From positions 1 to 6,023 of the forward strand of contig JAIXUR010000108.1 of the NCBI GenBank assembly GCA_027483425.1: a stretch of 6,023 nt of DNA. Reading direction: 5' to 3'. The notes beneath the pieces were generated by a model. The model was not told where the DNA came from and made no database searches. It was given only the letters and a program-made list of their open reading frames with translations. The translations under genes were made by a program, and so were the position numbers. Origin of the DNA: Cyanobacteriota bacterium (GTDB lineage Bacteria > Cyanobacteriota > Cyanobacteriia > Phormidesmidales > Phormidesmidaceae). Shown in pieces: positions 1 to 5,665 of this stretch. Position 1 is the first letter of the stretch. Every line of letters begins with the position of its first letter.

Positions 1-270
1 CAATACAAACGGAATGACCGGATGATTGGGGTCAATGGTTCTGAGGGCATTAGCGATATCAGTGCGCCGATTTTTCTGCTGCCCCGGCGTGGTGAGTTTT
101 TTCTCGTCAAACAGTTGATCGATTTGTGCTGCCCAACTTGCAGCAGTCTCCTGCCACCCTAGAGACTCAGTGGTCAGATCCCACACTTGCGGCAACAAAT
201 CTGTGAGTGCTTGTTCGAGCCAGCCAGTTTTGGCTTGAGTCGCTGCTTGATGAAGGAGAGAGACATCCAT
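1..270 (-). CDS. Partial unknown protein, N-terminal 90 residues; possible DNA-binding/recombinase-type protein
   Basis: The reading frame starts at ATG 268-270 and stays open to the left edge, so only the first 90 residues are visible. I do not recognise the family with confidence. Seen: a helical, Trp-rich N-terminus (W17, W31, W40, W47), then a basic stretch (KKLTTPGQQKNRRTDIANAL, about residues 55-74) followed by DPNHPVIPF. This layout weakly recalls the N-terminal helical region of telomere resolvases or tyrosine recombinases, where a basic helix precedes an HP-type turn, but the catalytic residues would lie outside the window. The start is supported by a promoter with 17-bp spacing just upstream (294-322); the leader would be about 17 nt and has no clear Shine-Dalgarno, which is common in cyanobacteria. 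It is downstream of the 376-801 gene on the same strand, but its own promoter suggests separate transcription. If the contig were circular, the frame would meet TAA at 6021-6023. Confidence 0.7.
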   Translation of the reverse strand, partial: MDVSLLHQAATQAKTGWLEQALTDLLPQVWDLTTESLGWQETAASWAAQIDQLFDEKKLTTPGQQKNRRTDIANALRTIDPNHPVIPFVL

Positions 271-293
271 AGAGGAACGAGTAAACTTATTCT

Positions 294-322
294 ATTGTAT
301 CGCCATTCCAATAAGAAAACAA
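294..322 (-). promoter_or_regulatory. Predicted sigma70-type promoter for the left-edge gene
   Basis: Read on the minus strand, TTGTTT (317-322) is followed after 17 bp by TACAAT (294-299), five of six matches to the -10 consensus and four of six to the -35. Transcription would start near 287 and leave a very short leader before ATG 270. Two CAATAAG copies (309-315 and 320-326) lie in the spacer and across the -35 element, a position typical of repressor operators. Confidence 0.45.
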
Positions 323-358
323 TAAGGATAAGAATACTAAATAATTTGAAAGGATAAG
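309..358. repeat. Cluster of CAATAAG/GGATAAG heptamers upstream of the left-edge gene
   Basis: On the plus strand CAATAAG occurs at 309-315 and 320-326, 11 bp apart, about one helical turn. GGATAAG occurs at 326-332 and 352-358. The composite CAATAAGGATAAG (320-332) overlaps the predicted -35. The same words reappear in the non-coding region at the right end of the window. They could be operator or iteron-like protein sites; they could also be chance words in AT-rich DNA. Confidence 0.35.
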
Positions 359-375
359 TTGAAGAGCGATCGCCC

Positions 376-801
376 CTACTTCTTTGCACCGAATCCCTTT
401 GCCTTCGGACGGGCTTTTTGATTGAGTTGAATGCGGTCTTTGAGGGTAGGAGCCTTCGCCCCCATTGCTTGCCGAAGCTGCTGCTGCATCGCCCTAAACT
501 CCTCGACCGGGGGTGGTAGGTCATCGAGGATAGTCAACCTGATACGGCTACCTGGAATAACTTCCCCCACCAACACCCGTGCATTGTCATGAACCACCTT
601 GCCCAGAGCCTTTCCCTCCAGTACCTCCACTGGGGTAATGGGACGAACATAGTAATCGAGATCGGGATGTTGGAGGAAGAAGTTGCGATCGCGCTGCATC
701 ACCTGTTCAAAGTGGTCAGCCAAATCTGGAGCGAGACTGGCATGAAACGCCTCTTGAGTCGAACCGGATTGGGGGTCAAGCAGCAGAGTATGAGTCATCA
801 T
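376..801 (-). CDS. Unknown 141-aa protein downstream of the PD-(D/E)XK nuclease gene
   Basis: I do not recognise this family. The protein starts MMTHTLLLDP and is soluble, with no signal peptide or membrane segment. A compact central part (about residues 15-95, including HPDLDYYVRPITPVEVLEG and ARVLVGEVIPGSRIRLTILDD) looks like a small mixed alpha/beta fold. The C-terminal 45 residues are a Gln-rich amphipathic helix and a very basic Lys/Arg/Gly tail ending in GFGAKK, which could bind nucleic acid (inference). The frame is open further upstream to ATG 921, but the extra 40 residues are Arg/Ser-rich and low in complexity. The start at 801 has a purine-rich GGAAAAAGAG about 10 nt upstream, so I prefer it; the second ATG at 798 is equally possible. 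It follows the nuclease gene on the same strand after 185 bp, so it may share its transcript. Confidence 0.75.
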   Translation of the reverse strand: MMTHTLLLDPQSGSTQEAFHASLAPDLADHFEQVMQRDRNFFLQHPDLDYYVRPITPVEVLEGKALGKVVHDNARVLVGEVIPGSRIRLTILDDLPPPVEEFRAMQQQLRQAMGAKAPTLKDRIQLNQKARPKAKGFGAKK

Positions 802-986
802 TGGTCGCAGCACTCTTTTTCCATTGTGCCTCTTACCCAGAGAGAGGCGATCGGGGAGCCTGCTTTCCGCCCTGCTTGAGCGTCCACGACTCAAAGTTCG
901 CACGGTAAAATTCCAAACCATACAAACTTTTCACTTCACCCGTGCGATCGCTCCCCCGCAGACGAGATCGCCCCTCCTTCCCACCC

Positions 987-1844
987 CTACCCAGCCACAT
1001 AAGGACAGAGTTTTTGTTTTCCAAAGGGGCAATAGTTGAGACAGCGTTTATTCTCCCCTGGTCTGACCTCAACGCCATCCGCCGGATATTGTTGCTGCCA
1101 TGCTGTTGCCTCCGCCTCATCCTGAAACACCTTCACGGCAGTTTTTCGCCCTGGTCTGACAATGGCATGGGTAGTTGGCGTTGCCCATCGCTCCTCCGGC
1201 GAACACTGAGGCGGTATCTCTTTGGCGAAAGCTGCCTGATGCAGCCTTACTCGCTCCCTGAGATAGGCTTCCACCCGCTCCTGCTCCCACAAAGGAACCG
1301 AAATTACCTCCACCGGCTTCAGTCCATCCTGGGCATGACGCGGACCCCAGTCCCTCAGCATCGCCACAATCTCTAATCGCTTGACTGGAGAAAAACTCAA
1401 CCGCGCATCCTGCTCCAGCAAATAGCGGTAGACATTCAATTGCCGTTCCCACTCCGGCTTACCATTTTTCTTTGCCTCCCCCACCGTCCAGGCACTCGTA
1501 AACTTGTAATCCTGAATCGTGCCATCCGGCATCACCAACAGATCCAGGTGCCCCGACACCCGCATTCCGTCTACAGTAGCGATCGCCTCTGTCTCCACAT
1601 GATGCCCCAATCCGGCATACCCTTCCAAAATTGAATGAGCAATTGAGCCATACAGCACCCATAGCCGATCAGCCGCATCTTCTACCACCTGATCCCCATA
1701 GTTCCGCCACAACCAGGCAATTAGCGGTGCATCAATCAACTGGGTACAGGAGATATCTGCCTCCCCCACCGAATGCTGCTGCTGTTGAGCCACGATCGCC
1801 TGATATAAAGGCTCTGGCAAATTGCTCTCATTCGTAATCTGCAT
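987..1844 (-). CDS. PD-(D/E)XK nuclease of the RecB/Cas4-like superfamily with C-terminal cysteine cluster
   Basis: This 285-aa protein shows the RecB-type nuclease motifs in order: ISCTQL near the N-terminus (residues 31-36, the position of the S-x-[ST]-x-L motif), H70 in YGSIAHSILEG, D101 in SGHLDLLV, D112-Y-K114 in IQDYKF, and Q135/Y139 in RQLNVYRY. Together they give the expected H...D...DxK...QxxxY catalytic set for metal-dependent DNA cleavage. Near the C-terminus C268, C272 and C280 form CX3CX7C, with C33 far upstream. In AddB and Cas4 one N-terminal and three C-terminal cysteines hold a 4Fe-4S cluster; here the spacing differs and C33 sits at an unusual position, so an iron-sulfur cluster is inferred only. 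No helicase is adjacent and no CRISPR array or cas1/cas2 is present, so cas4 is not assigned. The start at ATG 1844 has AAGG 5-6 nt upstream. It is 42 bp downstream of the DUF6629 gene on the same strand. Confidence 0.88.
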   Translation of the reverse strand: MQITNESNLPEPLYQAIVAQQQQHSVGEADISCTQLIDAPLIAWLWRNYGDQVVEDAADRLWVLYGSIAHSILEGYAGLGHHVETEAIATVDGMRVSGHLDLLVMPDGTIQDYKFTSAWTVGEAKKNGKPEWERQLNVYRYLLEQDARLSFSPVKRLEIVAMLRDWGPRHAQDGLKPVEVISVPLWEQERVEAYLRERVRLHQAAFAKEIPPQCSPEERWATPTTHAIVRPGRKTAVKVFQDEAEATAWQQQYPADGVEVRPGENKRCLNYCPFGKQKLCPYVAG

Positions 1845-1886
1845 TCGCCTTAACTGCCCCTCTTCTGATCAATCCACATCTTGCTG

Positions 1887-2549
1887 CTAATTCACTTTAG
1901 AGGAGGACTGACAAATCCAGACAATGAGCAGAGACAGAACTGCCGCAAAGAAACACCACACCGAGACAAAAACCTGATGCAGGAGCCAATGAGAGGTAAT
2001 TGCCGAGAGCGCGATCGTTGCCCCAAACCCCTTTAGAGCGCGGTTGGACGCCAGCGCAAACGGAATGAGGACGATGAGCGCATAGACCAGGCGATCGACC
2101 TCCTGAGAAACCCAGGGGTCAAAAAGCAAGCGTGTATCGTATTCAATGGAGTGACGGACAACCTGCACCGTTAACCAATCCGGTTGAAAAACCAGTGGCA
2201 GGTAAAGCAGTGCCCCATACCCACAACCAAGACCCCCCAGACTCCAACCCACTCGCTTCACACGAGCATTGACTTCAGCAATCGCTACCGACCAGGGTGC
2301 CCAGAACAACCAGAACCAATAGGCAAACGCTAAAAAGCCGAAAGCCCCCAAACGCACTACAGTGGAAGAATTCGCTTCCAGCCCCACCCAAACCAATCCT
2401 TCACAGGCTTGCTGAACCCCAAACGTGACCGGAATTGCTGCAAGTGGAAGATAACGAGGGTTGTTTTGAGCTGCCACCCTTAACCCATAAAACCCCGCCG
2501 GGAGTAACAAAGCACTGGCAGCAAAGCTAACCGGAGCCGAGAAACACAT
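1887..2549 (-). CDS. DUF6629-family integral membrane protein
   Basis: The 220-aa protein begins MCFSAPVSFAASALLLPAGF, the signature start of the DUF6629 family of bacterial membrane proteins of unknown function, followed by the equally typical FGVQQACEGLVW near residues 43-54. Hydrophobic stretches suggest about seven membrane helices: roughly residues 5-25, 34-54, 66-90, 101-121, 153-172, 176-194 and 194-212. It should lie in the plasma or thylakoid membrane. A GTG one codon upstream (2550-2552) is possible, but ATG 2547-2549 gives the conserved MCFSA start and has GAGG about 8-11 nt upstream. That ATG shares one base with the stop of the upstream 75-aa gene (TGATG), so translation is probably coupled. 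No catalytic function can be given from the sequence. Confidence 0.88.
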   Translation of the reverse strand: MCFSAPVSFAASALLLPAGFYGLRVAAQNNPRYLPLAAIPVTFGVQQACEGLVWVGLEANSSTVVRLGAFGFLAFAYWFWLFWAPWSVAIAEVNARVKRVGWSLGGLGCGYGALLYLPLVFQPDWLTVQVVRHSIEYDTRLLFDPWVSQEVDRLVYALIVLIPFALASNRALKGFGATIALSAITSHWLLHQVFVSVWCFFAAVLSLLIVWICQSSSKVN

Positions 2550-2776
2550 CACTCATCCTCAGGACGGCAATCGGCAAAGGTAATGGCTTCACTGTCGAGA
2601 AAGCCTGCGATTGCCATTTCCAGCACCATCTCTAGGGGATACTGCGTTTCTTGCGAGTGAGCCAGCAGTGCCCGTTGAATGCGCTCCGGCAGAACTGCCA
2701 GAAACATCTTTGCCGCAACCGGGCTAAGATGCTCATCATTTTGTTGAGGAGGTCGGGATGTACTGGCTGATTGCAT
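2549..2776 (-). CDS. Small conserved-looking hypothetical protein (75 aa)
   Basis: This 75-residue protein has a polar, Ser/Pro/Gln-rich first 20 residues, then two probable helices (AAKMFLAVLPERIQRALLAH and PLEMVLEMAIAGFLDSEA) and a short acidic tail with FADCRPED. The style resembles small cyanobacterial proteins of unknown function that carry an EMVLEMAIAGFLD-like helix; I recognise no named domain. The start at ATG 2776 is supported by GAGGG about 6 nt upstream. Its TGA overlaps the ATG of the DUF6629 gene by one base, so the two are probably cotranscribed and translationally coupled, which argues it is real. Whether the small protein works with the membrane protein is inference from coupling only. 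Confidence 0.75.
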   Translation of the reverse strand: MQSASTSRPPQQNDEHLSPVAAKMFLAVLPERIQRALLAHSQETQYPLEMVLEMAIAGFLDSEAITFADCRPEDE

Positions 2777-3006
2777 TAGTCCCTCGCAGGGTATCTAGCG
2801 TTATAGAGTGGTTTGGCAGCCGCAATGATGATGGCTTCTAAAGACGATGATAACGTCTGAAGCTCGATGAAACTGAGGGGATGCAGCAACAGTCTGACAT
2901 CTTCAGGGTGGTCGCGATCGAAATTGTTGCAACTGTCTGGAAAACAAAGCCGAACGCAGTTAACAATCGAGTGATCGTCACCAACCTCAGTCGCGATCGC
3001 TGCCAC
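2776..3006 (-). CDS. Possible small CDS (76 codons), weakly supported
   Basis: A frame beginning with GTG 3004-3006 ends in TAA at 2776-2778, which overlaps the ATG of the 75-aa gene by one base (TAATG), an arrangement seen in coupled genes. The protein would be MAAIATEVGDDHS..., mildly hydrophobic near the end (LEAIIIAAAKPLYNARYP). Against it: there is no ATG, no Shine-Dalgarno before the GTG, no recognised domain, a HIP1 element covers the first codons and a bulged hairpin (2834-2863) lies inside. The frame is open as far as 3111 but without a better start. It may instead be the leader and promoter region of the 75-aa gene. Confidence 0.22.
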   Translation of the reverse strand: MAAIATEVGDDHSIVNCVRLCFPDSCNNFDRDHPEDVRLLLHPLSFIELQTLSSSLEAIIIAAAKPLYNARYPARD

Positions 3007-3082
3007 ACAATTCTTACTGTTGAACCGTCTGCCAATGCCTGTTCTGGGATATATAAATGGAGAATAGTCCCAAACGCCTCTG

Positions 3083-3394
3083 ATGGTCGATCTGCCCCAG
3101 TCAAACGCCCATTACGTGTATGTTGTGTGCTGTGCCAACGGTTCCCTGTACACAGGGTATACAAAGGATATCGAAGCGCGAATTGCTGCCCATAACGAAG
3201 GGAAGGGTGGACGCTACACCAGGGTCCATCGTCCTGTTGAACTGATTGCTTCCTGGAGCTTTGCAACGAAACGAGAAGCGTTGCAGGTTGAATATCGCCT
3301 TAAACAGCTTTCTCGCGAGCAGAAAATAGCGTTAGTCAGAGGCGAAGCCACTATTCAATGCCTCACTGGCAGAACGAGCAACAGAAGTTTGTAA
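3083..3394 (+). CDS. GIY-YIG nuclease domain protein (small, UPF0213/YhbQ-like)
   Basis: The 103-aa product is almost entirely one GIY-YIG nuclease domain. The two halves of the signature appear as YVYVV (residues 11-15) and YTGYT (23-27), followed by ARIAAHN with R33 and H37, the GGRYTR segment (42-47), and EALQVEYRLKQLS with the expected catalytic glutamate E70. Length and order match the stand-alone UPF0213/YhbQ group, which has nuclease activity on DNA in tested members; the physiological role is not settled. The start at ATG 3083 is the first in frame after TAG 3065-3067; GGAG at 3059-3062 is too far upstream to be a usual ribosome site. The domain ends near residue 86, and residues 84-103 are encoded within a 63-bp overlap with the convergent gene at 3332-3859. 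Confidence 0.9.
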   Translation: MVDLPQSNAHYVYVVCCANGSLYTGYTKDIEARIAAHNEGKGGRYTRVHRPVELIASWSFATKREALQVEYRLKQLSREQKIALVRGEATIQCLTGRTSNRSL

Positions 3395-3859
3395 AGAGAC
3401 TTGTTGCAGGATCTGGGCTTGGATAGAAGCCATGGCAGCTTGAGCGATCTCCTGCCAATCGGCTGGAGAGAGCATTTGGCATAATACGGTAGGGAGTTGC
3501 GATCGCAAAGGGCGATCCTGAGAGGCGGAAGTCTCTTCCAGCATCAGCGCATCAAAATATGCCCGTTGCTCTGAAGAGAGCTGGGACAGTTGACGTTGAA
3601 TGAGTAGTCGCCCCTTGATCAACGCCGCCTCCGCTCCAGCGCCAAGATTCGCCTGTCGCAGTAAAGCCCGTAACTCATCAAAGAGCAACGATAAAATTTT
3701 TATCTGATCGAGCTGTGGCTGCAATTGTGGCCAAGCAATCGATCTCGCAGTGGCCGGGTTTCCCCCGACCTGGAGATCGCACGCCAAGGCTACTTCTGCT
3801 TGAACGGCCTGACGCAACCAAGCTTCATCATAGGTAAAGGTATCCCAGTCAAAAGGCAT
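3332..3859 (-). CDS. Unknown 175-aa protein, translationally linked to the GNAT gene
   Basis: I recognise no domain. The protein starts MPFDWDTFTYDEAWLRQAV and looks all-helical and soluble: a helix at 12-30, a long helix at 46-72 rich in Leu and Gln, another at 76-108, and a C-terminal helix at 132-155, ending in a Ser/Ala-rich tail. Two starts are possible: GTG 3863-3865 and ATG 3857-3859. The sequence GGGGAGAG lies about 7 nt before the ATG but would abut the GTG, so the ATG is chosen. It overlaps the end of the GNAT gene by 11 bp, which indicates an operon and probable translational coupling. Its last 63 bp overlap the convergent GIY-YIG gene. A partnership with the acetyltransferase is plausible but inferred from arrangement alone. 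Confidence 0.75.
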   Translation of the reverse strand: MPFDWDTFTYDEAWLRQAVQAEVALACDLQVGGNPATARSIAWPQLQPQLDQIKILSLLFDELRALLRQANLGAGAEAALIKGRLLIQRQLSQLSSEQRAYFDALMLEETSASQDRPLRSQLPTVLCQMLSPADWQEIAQAAMASIQAQILQQVSLQTSVARSASEALNSGFASD

Positions 3860-4418
3860 CGTCACTCTCCCCTGGCTGCGGTCGGTCTAAGGTCCCATAC
3901 TCAAAGTAGACCATTTCTCGATCATCGTCATATCCCAAATTCATCATGTTCCGTGCTTCATAAAACGACTCCGAACCAGGTAGTGCATGGAGTCCTAATC
4001 TTCCTCCATAACCTAAATCCAAGCTGCGCTTGCGAGCAAATTGGAGGAGCACAGTGCCAACACCTCGAAGCCAAGGCTCTGGGTTGATTGAACGTCGATT
4101 CCAAGGGGCAGCGGCTAATGCTTCTACATAAACCAGCGGTTGTGTCCTTGTCCGTTGGGAACGGTGCCACTGCGTTTCAATCCATAATAGTCCCTGCGTC
4201 AACTCCTCATATTCAATCGCGTAGGCTTCATACCGATCATCTGACAGGGCTAACCGCTTCTTTCGTGCCCAATCCCAAAAGGCATCGTCTGCACCCAATG
4301 CTAAAAGCATTGCCTTCCAAATGTAGTTAAAATCATTTAAGTGTCGCTGTGTCATGTCACACAATCGCACCTCAACCAACTGCCCATTGCTCTGTATGAG
4401 TTGGACTCTCTGCTCCAT
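3849..4418 (-). CDS. GNAT-type N-acetyltransferase
   Basis: The 189-aa protein fits the Gcn5-related N-acetyltransferase fold, which moves an acetyl group from acetyl-CoA to an amine. Visible parts: VYVEALAAAPWNRRS (residues 97-110), the strand and turn that precede motif A; LRGVGTVLLQFARKRS (117-132), motif A with the acetyl-CoA pyrophosphate loop in a slightly altered RGxGxx form; and GGRLGLHALPGSESFYEARNMMNLGY (138-163), the beta strand, splay and helix that end the CoA site, with Y153 as a possible proton donor. The N-terminal 80 residues are more divergent (WKAMLLALGADDAFWDWARK). Length is usual for a single-domain GNAT. The substrate cannot be told. ATG 4418 has AGGA about 8 nt upstream. 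It leads a two-gene unit with the 175-aa gene and is divergent from the DUF4351 gene, 83 bp away. Confidence 0.78.
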   Translation of the reverse strand: MEQRVQLIQSNGQLVEVRLCDMTQRHLNDFNYIWKAMLLALGADDAFWDWARKKRLALSDDRYEAYAIEYEELTQGLLWIETQWHRSQRTRTQPLVYVEALAAAPWNRRSINPEPWLRGVGTVLLQFARKRSLDLGYGGRLGLHALPGSESFYEARNMMNLGYDDDREMVYFEYGTLDRPQPGESDDAF

Positions 4419-4490
4419 TTATTCATTCCTAATAGCGCTCAGAGGCAATTGGTTTACTATACTGCGTTGAACGTAGACCCTAGTCCGAAC

Positions 4491-4495
4491 AGGAG
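4491..4495 (+). promoter_or_regulatory. Strong Shine-Dalgarno for the orphan DUF4351 ORF
   Basis: AGGAG sits 6 nt before ATG 4502-4504. It is the best ribosome binding site in the window, and it decides that the short frame is translatable as an independent unit and not merely a gene tail. Confidence 0.6.
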
Positions 4496-4501
4496 CGGCA
4501 A

Positions 4502-4735
4502 ATGCAGTACGTTACCAGCATTGAGCGCATGGCAATGCAAGAAGGCTCAAAGCAAGAAGCGCGATCGCTAGTTCTACGCCTCCTCACTCGGCGGATTGGC
4601 AATGTTCCTGAATCCCTACAAACACAAATTGAGGCGTTATCCCTAGCTCAGCTAGAAGACTTAGGCGAGGCTTTATTAGAATTCAGTCGTCCCGAAGACT
4701 TAGAAAGTTGGTTGCAGGCGCATAGTCCAGAGTGA
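4502..4735 (+). CDS. Orphan DUF4351 domain protein (C-terminal part of an Rpn/PD-(D/E)XK-type gene)
   Basis: The 77-aa product matches the region normally found at the C-terminus of cyanobacterial Rpn/PD-(D/E)XK transposase-like proteins: MQYVTSIERMAMQEG, the linker where such proteins often carry EQG repeats, then a DUF4351 domain at about residues 18-72 (LVLRLLTRRIGNVP, ALSLAQLEDLGEALLEF, DLESWL). The nuclease domain that should precede it is absent: the same frame has TAG at 4481-4483 and again at 4433-4435, and I see no nuclease motif upstream. It may thus be a remnant. Yet AGGAG at 4491-4495 stands 6 nt before the ATG, an ideal ribosome site, and the frame is intact, so a functional small protein is also possible. 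It is convergent with the Uma2 gene, whose stop is 29 bp away. Confidence 0.7.
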   Translation: MQYVTSIERMAMQEGSKQEARSLVLRLLTRRIGNVPESLQTQIEALSLAQLEDLGEALLEFSRPEDLESWLQAHSPE

Positions 4736-4746
4736 CATTGCTGTCA
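4733..4746. terminator. Short inverted repeat between convergent genes, possible weak terminator
   Basis: TGACA-TTGC-TGTCA starts at the TGA stop of the DUF4351 gene and lies in the 29-bp gap before the Uma2 stop. A five-base stem without a T-tract is weak; the position between two convergent genes is the main support. Confidence 0.2.
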
Positions 4747-4764
4747 ACCATCAGATCGGGTTCC

Positions 4765-5352
4765 TCAGTCCTGAAAGCGATTTACGGACAACATAAAACC
4801 GGGTAGCACGTCTTCGCCAGAGAGTTGAGTCGGCAACTGTTGCATCTCTTTGGGTTGACCCTGGCGGTAAATCTCGACTTGTTGATCCTGGGGATTCAAC
4901 ATCCAGCCCAATCGAACGCCTGCATCCATATACTCCTGCATCTTTGCCCGCAGCAGTTCCAAATCATCAGTCGGAGAACGTAACTCGATCACAAAGTCAG
5001 GGGCAATCGGCGGGAATTTTCGCCTCTGTTCTGGAGTGAGAGCTTGCCAGCGGGATAGTTCCACCCACGCCGCATCTGGAGAGCGATCGCCGCCATTGGG
5101 TAATTTGAACAGAGTAGAAGAGCTGAAGGTTTTGCCCAATTGGGACTGACGATTCCAGATGCCCAGGTCAATCCCGAACTCCGACTCGTAACTACCGCCC
5201 TCCCCACCAACAGGTGACATAACAATCAAAGCTCCCTTAGCACTCCGTTCAATCGTCAGGTCAGGGTTACTGCGGCAAAGCTGGTAAAACTGTTCATCGG
5301 TAAGATGAACCTCTGTTGTCTCCAGCACGAGTGGCAACGTCAGTGAAACCAT
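4765..5352 (-). CDS. Uma2-family endonuclease (PD-(D/E)XK fold)
   Basis: This 195-aa protein is a full-length member of the Uma2 family, greatly expanded in cyanobacteria and placed in the PD-(D/E)XK nuclease superfamily; biological role is unknown for most members. Expected blocks are present: LTDEQFYQLCRSNPDLTIER near the N-terminus (residues 18-36), GALIVMSPVGGEGG (40-53), RSPDAAWVE with D93 (90-98), APDFVIELRSPTDD with E123 (117-130), and the helix LLRAKMQEYMDAGVRLGWMLNP with K137 (133-154). D93, E123 and K137 are the probable catalytic residues, so it looks intact. C-terminal strands VEIYRQG and LPGFMLSV are also typical. The start at ATG 5352 has GGGA about 8 nt upstream. It is transcribed alone from the long non-coding region to its right. 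Confidence 0.93.
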   Translation of the reverse strand: MVSLTLPLVLETTEVHLTDEQFYQLCRSNPDLTIERSAKGALIVMSPVGGEGGSYESEFGIDLGIWNRQSQLGKTFSSSTLFKLPNGGDRSPDAAWVELSRWQALTPEQRRKFPPIAPDFVIELRSPTDDLELLRAKMQEYMDAGVRLGWMLNPQDQQVEIYRQGQPKEMQQLPTQLSGEDVLPGFMLSVNRFQD

Positions 5353-5665
5353 AGCATCGTCCCGATCATCCCCATTAGGTTTCTGAGTTTCATTATGTCA
5401 TTTGCGACAGCAGATAGAATCTGGTTCCTGACCAACAGCCAGAAGGGGACAACGAGAGATCTCTCCCCACTGCCAGCCTTGCTGTGTCAGGCGACGAGCG
5501 TTTCACATAACTGCGATCGTCACCGAACTAACCGCGATCTCGGTTATACAAGCCTATCTTATTTTTCTATATCTTATCGCAGTCTGCAAGCTAATTGCCT
5601 AAACATTTGGATAAGTTATACGGGATTATAAGCAGTTCCAGTGTTCACGCGAAATGCCTTGATTA

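Noticed and set aside
366..373. GCGATCGC as a specific operator or origin site
   Set aside because: It is one of eight HIP1 copies spread through genes and gaps alike, a known genome-wide feature of cyanobacteria.
801..921. 40-residue N-terminal extension of the 141-aa gene from ATG 921
   Set aside because: The extension is Arg/Ser-rich without domain character, and a better ribosome site precedes the 801 start.
987..1844. Assigning the nuclease as cas4
   Set aside because: Cysteine spacing differs, and there is no CRISPR array, cas1 or cas2 in the window.
3050..3057. TATATAAA as the -10 element for the GIY-YIG gene
   Set aside because: No -35 match at 16-18 bp spacing; the nearest TTGAAC is 24 bp away.
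2881..3195. 104-codon plus-strand frame overlapping the GIY-YIG start
   Set aside because: It overlaps the clear GIY-YIG gene in another frame and shows no recognisable domain.
3332..4418. GNAT-type toxin-antitoxin pair
   Set aside because: Known GNAT toxins are usually preceded by a ribbon-helix-helix or similar DNA-binding antitoxin; the partner here follows the GNAT gene and shows no such motif.
5395..5631. 78-codon plus-strand frame in the right non-coding region
   Set aside because: Composition is unlike a folded protein (many Ser, Asn, Arg, Tyr), it has no ribosome site, and it crosses inverted repeats.
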